Of a DNA stretch of 64,000 nucleotides, positions 61,469 to 64,000 are shown piece by piece. Origin of the DNA: Solirubrobacterales bacterium 70-9 (lineage in GTDB: Bacteria > Pseudomonadota > Alphaproteobacteria > Acetobacterales > Acetobacteraceae); NCBI GenBank assembly GCA_903970625.1, contig CAJCJG010000250.1, positions 1-64,000 on the forward strand, read 5' to 3'. Position numbers and translations under genes: made by a program. Numbering within the stretch: the stretch's first letter is position 1; each line of letters starts with the position of its first letter. The notes beneath the pieces were generated by a model that made no database searches, was not told the DNA's origin, and was given only the letters and a program-made list of their open reading frames with translations.

Positions 61469-64000
61469 TCGGCGGCCTCCGGCGGGGCGGCGGCCATGGC
61501 CGGGAACAGGCGCCCCCAATGACGCAGCGCCCAAAGCCGGTAGCGGGCGAGATACAGGTAAAGCACCGGCGTCGTGTAGAGCGTCAGGACTTGGCTGATG
61601 ATCAGACCGCCGACGATGGAGATGCCCAGCGGGCGGCGGATTTCGCCACCGTCGCCAAAGCTGAGCGCCAGCGGCACGGCGCCCAGCATCGCCGCCATCG
61701 TCGTCATCAGGATCGGGCGCAGGCGCAGCAGACACGCCTGGAAGATTGCGTCGCGCGGGCTGGTGTGGCCCTCCCGCTCGGTGTGGATGGCAAAGTCGAT
61801 CATCATAATGGCGTTCTTCTTGACGATACCGATGAGCAGGATCACGCCGATCAGCGCGATGATGCTGAAATCGGTGCGAAACACCATCAGCGCCAGCACC
61901 GCGCCGAGGCCGGCGGAGGGCAGGGTGGAGAGAATGGTGATCGGGTGAATGAAGCTTTCGTAGAGCACGCCGAGCACGATGTACACAGCCGCCAAGGCCG
62001 CCGCGATCAGCAGCGGCTCGCTGTTCAGCGATTGCTGAAACGCCTGCGCGGTGCCGGCGAAGCTGCCGTGGATGCTGGCGGGCAGGCCGATCTGCTGGCC
62101 GGCCTGCGCGACCGCCGCCACCGCGTCGCTGAGCGACTTGCCTGTTGCCAGATTGAAAGAGATCGTCGTCGCCACGAAAAGCCCCTGATGATTGACCGAC
62201 AGCGGCGTGCTGCCGGGGCCGAAATGCGTGAAGGCCGCCAGCGGTACCATCGTTTCCTTGCTCGTACTGACGGCAGCGCCGGAGGACGCGCTGCCTTTGC
62301 CGACATTGGCCAGTGCGTTGGTGGCGGCATTGCGCACGGATGCGGCGGACGCGGAGGTACTTGCACTGTTGCCGACGGTCCCGGGCAGGGCGTTGCTCGT
62401 CTCGGTGCCGCTGGCATTTCCGCCCGACGTGCTGACCCATAGGTCCTTCAGCGTCTCTGGCCGCTGCCAATAGCGCGGCGCCAGTTCCATGATGACGTGA
62501 TACTGGTTCAGCGCGCTGTAGATGGTAGAGACCTGCCGCTGCCCGAAGGCGTCGTACAGCGTGTTGTCGATCTGGCTGGCCGAAACCCCGAGCCGCGACG
62601 CGCTGTCGCGGTCGATGACCACGTCCGTCTCCAGGCCCTTTTGCTGCTGGTCGGAATTGACATCGGCCAATACGGGGCTTTTTTGCAGCGCCGCCGTGAG
62701 TTTCGGCGCCCAGACGTACATGTCGGCCGTACTGTCGGCTTGCAGCGTGTACTGGTATTCGGCGTTGGACTGACGCCCGCCGATGCGGATGTCCTGCACT
62801 GCTTGCAAGTAGAGCGTGGCACCCGCAATGTGTGACAGCGAGCGACGCAGCCGCGCGATCACCTGATCCGCCGTCTCCGACCGCTGCGAAAGCGGTTTCA
62901 GCGACACGAACACCGACGCCGTGTTGGTTTGCGAGCGGCCGCCGCCGCCGCCGCCCGCGAACCCGACCACATTGTCCACCGCCGGATCGTGCTTGACGAT
63001 ATCGACCAACTCGCCGAGCTTCACCTGCATCGCCTGGAACGAGATGCTTTGGTCGGCCGTGACCGAGCCGGTCAGCCGGCCGGTGTCTTGCTCGGGAAAG
63101 AAACCTTTCGGAATCTCGTAGAGCAGGCCGACATTTGCGAGCACCGTGGCGGCGAGAACCAGCATCACCAGGACGCCATGCAGCAGCGCCCATCCGAGCG
63201 TACGCTCGTAGAATCCGAGCAGCCTGTCGAACGGCGTGCGCTTGGTCTTGTGCGGCCGGGTTTTGAGGAATAGCGCGCACAGCATCGGCGTCGTGGTGAG
63301 CGAAATCATCATCGAGACGAGAATCGCCAGCGACAGTGTCATGGCGAATTCGCGGAACAGCCGGCCCACGATGCCACCCATCAGCAGGATTGGGATGAAC
63401 ACCGCGATCAGCGACAGGCTGATCGACAGCACGGTGAATCCGACCTCGGCGGCGCCGCGCAACGCCGCCTCCACGCGGGGCATGCCCTGCTCCAGATACC
63501 GCTCGATATTCTCCAGCACGACGATGGCGTCGTCCACGACGAAGCCGGTCGCAACCGTCAGCGCCATCAGGGACAGATTGTCTAGGCTGTAGCCCAGCAG
63601 ATACATCGCGCCAAAGGTGCCGACGATCGATACCGGCACGGCGACGGACGGGATCAGGGTTGCCCGTGCGTCGCGCAGGAACAGGAACACAACCGCCGTG
63701 ACAAGCCCGACCGCGATCAGCAGCGTGCGTTCGGTGTCGAACAGCGAGGCGCGAATGGTCGTGGTGCGATCGGCCGCCAAGGTGAGGTTCACGTCGCGCG
63801 GCATCGCGGCCATCAAATGCGGCAATTCCGCCTTCACCAGATCGACCGTGCTGATGATGTTCGCGCCCGGCTGACGAAACAGGATCACGAGCACGGCGGG
63901 ATCACCGTTGTTCAGGCCGGCATTGCGGAGATCCTCCACCGAATCCTGCACGTCCGCCACGTCCGACAGTTTGACGGCAGCGTTGTTGCGATACGCCACC
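61465..64000 (-). CDS. RND efflux permease, MdtB/MdtC-like, 5' end outside window
   Basis: The visible C-terminal 845 residues lack roughly the first 200. Visible: LAADRTTTIRASLFDTERTLLIAVGLVTAVVFLFLRDARATLIPSVAVPVSIVGTF, the proton-relay helix LMALTVATGFVVDDAIVVLENIERYLE (Asp-Asp pair), the cytoplasmic-end FFPEQDTGRL, and helix 10 Lys in GVILLIGIVKKNAIMMIDFA. This is the HAE1 branch resembling MdtB/MdtC. An extra Ser/Ala/Gly-rich stretch of about 55 residues (62252-62430) interrupts a porter domain. It pumps hydrophobic compounds across the envelope using proton-motive force; the adaptor gene would be expected upstream, beyond the right edge. Confidence 0.93.
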   Translation of the reverse strand, partial: VAYRNNAAVKLSDVADVQDSVEDLRNAGLNNGDPAVLVILFRQPGANIISTVDLVKAELPHLMAAMPRDVNLTLAADRTTTIRASLFDTERTLLIAVGLVTAVVFLFLRDARATLIPSVAVPVSIVGTFGAMYLLGYSLDNLSLMALTVATGFVVDDAIVVLENIERYLEQGMPRVEAALRGAAEVGFTVLSISLSLIAVFIPILLMGGIVGRLFREFAMTLSLAILVSMMISLTTTPMLCALFLKTRPHKTKRTPFDRLLGFYERTLGWALLHGVLVMLVLAATVLANVGLLYEIPKGFFPEQDTGRLTGSVTADQSISFQAMQVKLGELVDIVKHDPAVDNVVGFAGGGGGGRSQTNTASVFVSLKPLSQRSETADQVIARLRRSLSHIAGATLYLQAVQDIRIGGRQSNAEYQYTLQADSTADMYVWAPKLTAALQKSPVLADVNSDQQQKGLETDVVIDRDSASRLGVSASQIDNTLYDAFGQRQVSTIYSALNQYHVIMELAPRYWQRPETLKDLWVSTSGGNASGTETSNALPGTVGNSASTSASAASVRNAATNALANVGKGSASSGAAVSTSKETMVPLAAFTHFGPGSTPLSVNHQGLFVATTISFNLATGKSLSDAVAAVAQAGQQIGLPASIHGSFAGTAQAFQQSLNSEPLLIAAALAAVYIVLGVLYESFIHPITILSTLPSAGLGAVLALMVFRTDFSIIALIGVILLIGIVKKNAIMMIDFAIHTEREGHTSPRDAIFQACLLRLRPILMTTMAAMLGAVPLALSFGDGGEIRRPLGISIVGGLIISQVLTLYTTPVLYLYLARYRLWALRHWGRLFPAMAAAPPEAAE

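Overview
The window looks like chromosomal DNA of a high-GC alphaproteobacterium, most likely Rhodospirillales/Acetobacteraceae. The grounds are: an initiator tRNA with the AGG/CCT anticodon-stem form seen in many alphaproteobacteria, a full-length CtrA cell-cycle regulator, frequent GTG/TTG starts, and genes packed with 1-4 bp ATGA/GTGA overlaps. The genus call is inference; no rRNA or other decisive marker is present.

Layout. 1-1.1 kb: tRNA-fMet, its terminator, a decayed serine recombinase and a broken IS3-family element (an old insertion hotspot). 1.2-13.4 kb: metabolic genes (GNAT, enamidase-like amidohydrolase, secreted retropepsin-like protease, LysR with a divergent carboxymuconolactone decarboxylase/flavin split-barrel pair, a J-domain-like protein, a very large GltD/PyrK-like flavoprotein behind a MarR regulator, and the DUF485-ActP acetate permease pair). 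13.5-26 kb: acyl-CoA ligase, tyrosine phosphatase, tRNA-Gln, Ppx/GppA, RlmE, a cluster of antitoxin-type genes including a MazF toxin killed by an amber codon, GuaB, RsmB, and a UPF0280-DUF1185-DUF1345 operon next to a lone LivF-type ATPase. 26-33.6 kb: MFS pump, a methyltransferase-glycosyltransferase fusion, UDP-glucose dehydrogenase, FliJ-like, FliI and CtrA. This part is less GC-rich and points to flagellum assembly and surface glycosylation. 33.8-37.3 kb: deoC-DUF4432-ribokinase-SDR, a likely deoxyribose catabolic operon, followed by an NmrA-type pseudogene. 37.8-44.6 kb: a fused salicylyl/anthraniloyl-CoA monooxygenase-reductase with divergent SDR-MarR-RidA-2OG oxygenase-amidase genes. 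44.6-52.6 kb: tRNA-Ser, an EAL-domain gene with an in-frame amber codon, OxyR, and a complete five-gene peptide-type ABC importer. 52.6-57 kb: a hybrid PAS histidine kinase preceded by two mini-ORFs, and a P1-family aminopeptidase. 57-64 kb: a small unknown gene, a glycosyltransferase, a decayed IS4-family element with recognisable ends and target duplication inserted in a palindromic repeat, and a NodT-RND efflux operon that runs off the right edge.

Functionally this is an ordinary free-living generalist's chromosome: organic-acid uptake and activation, aromatic-CoA and sugar catabolism, peptide import, efflux and oxidative-stress control. The most striking theme is gene decay. At least seven broken loci are visible, and in three of them (mazF, NmrA-like, EAL) the visible lesion is or includes an in-frame TAG. 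I found no CRISPR array, prophage or convincing new defence system. The items most worth a second look are the amber lesions, the antitoxin cluster, the 1.15k-residue flavoprotein, the low-complexity insertions in the RND/NodT pair and the mini-ORF leader of the sensor kinase.
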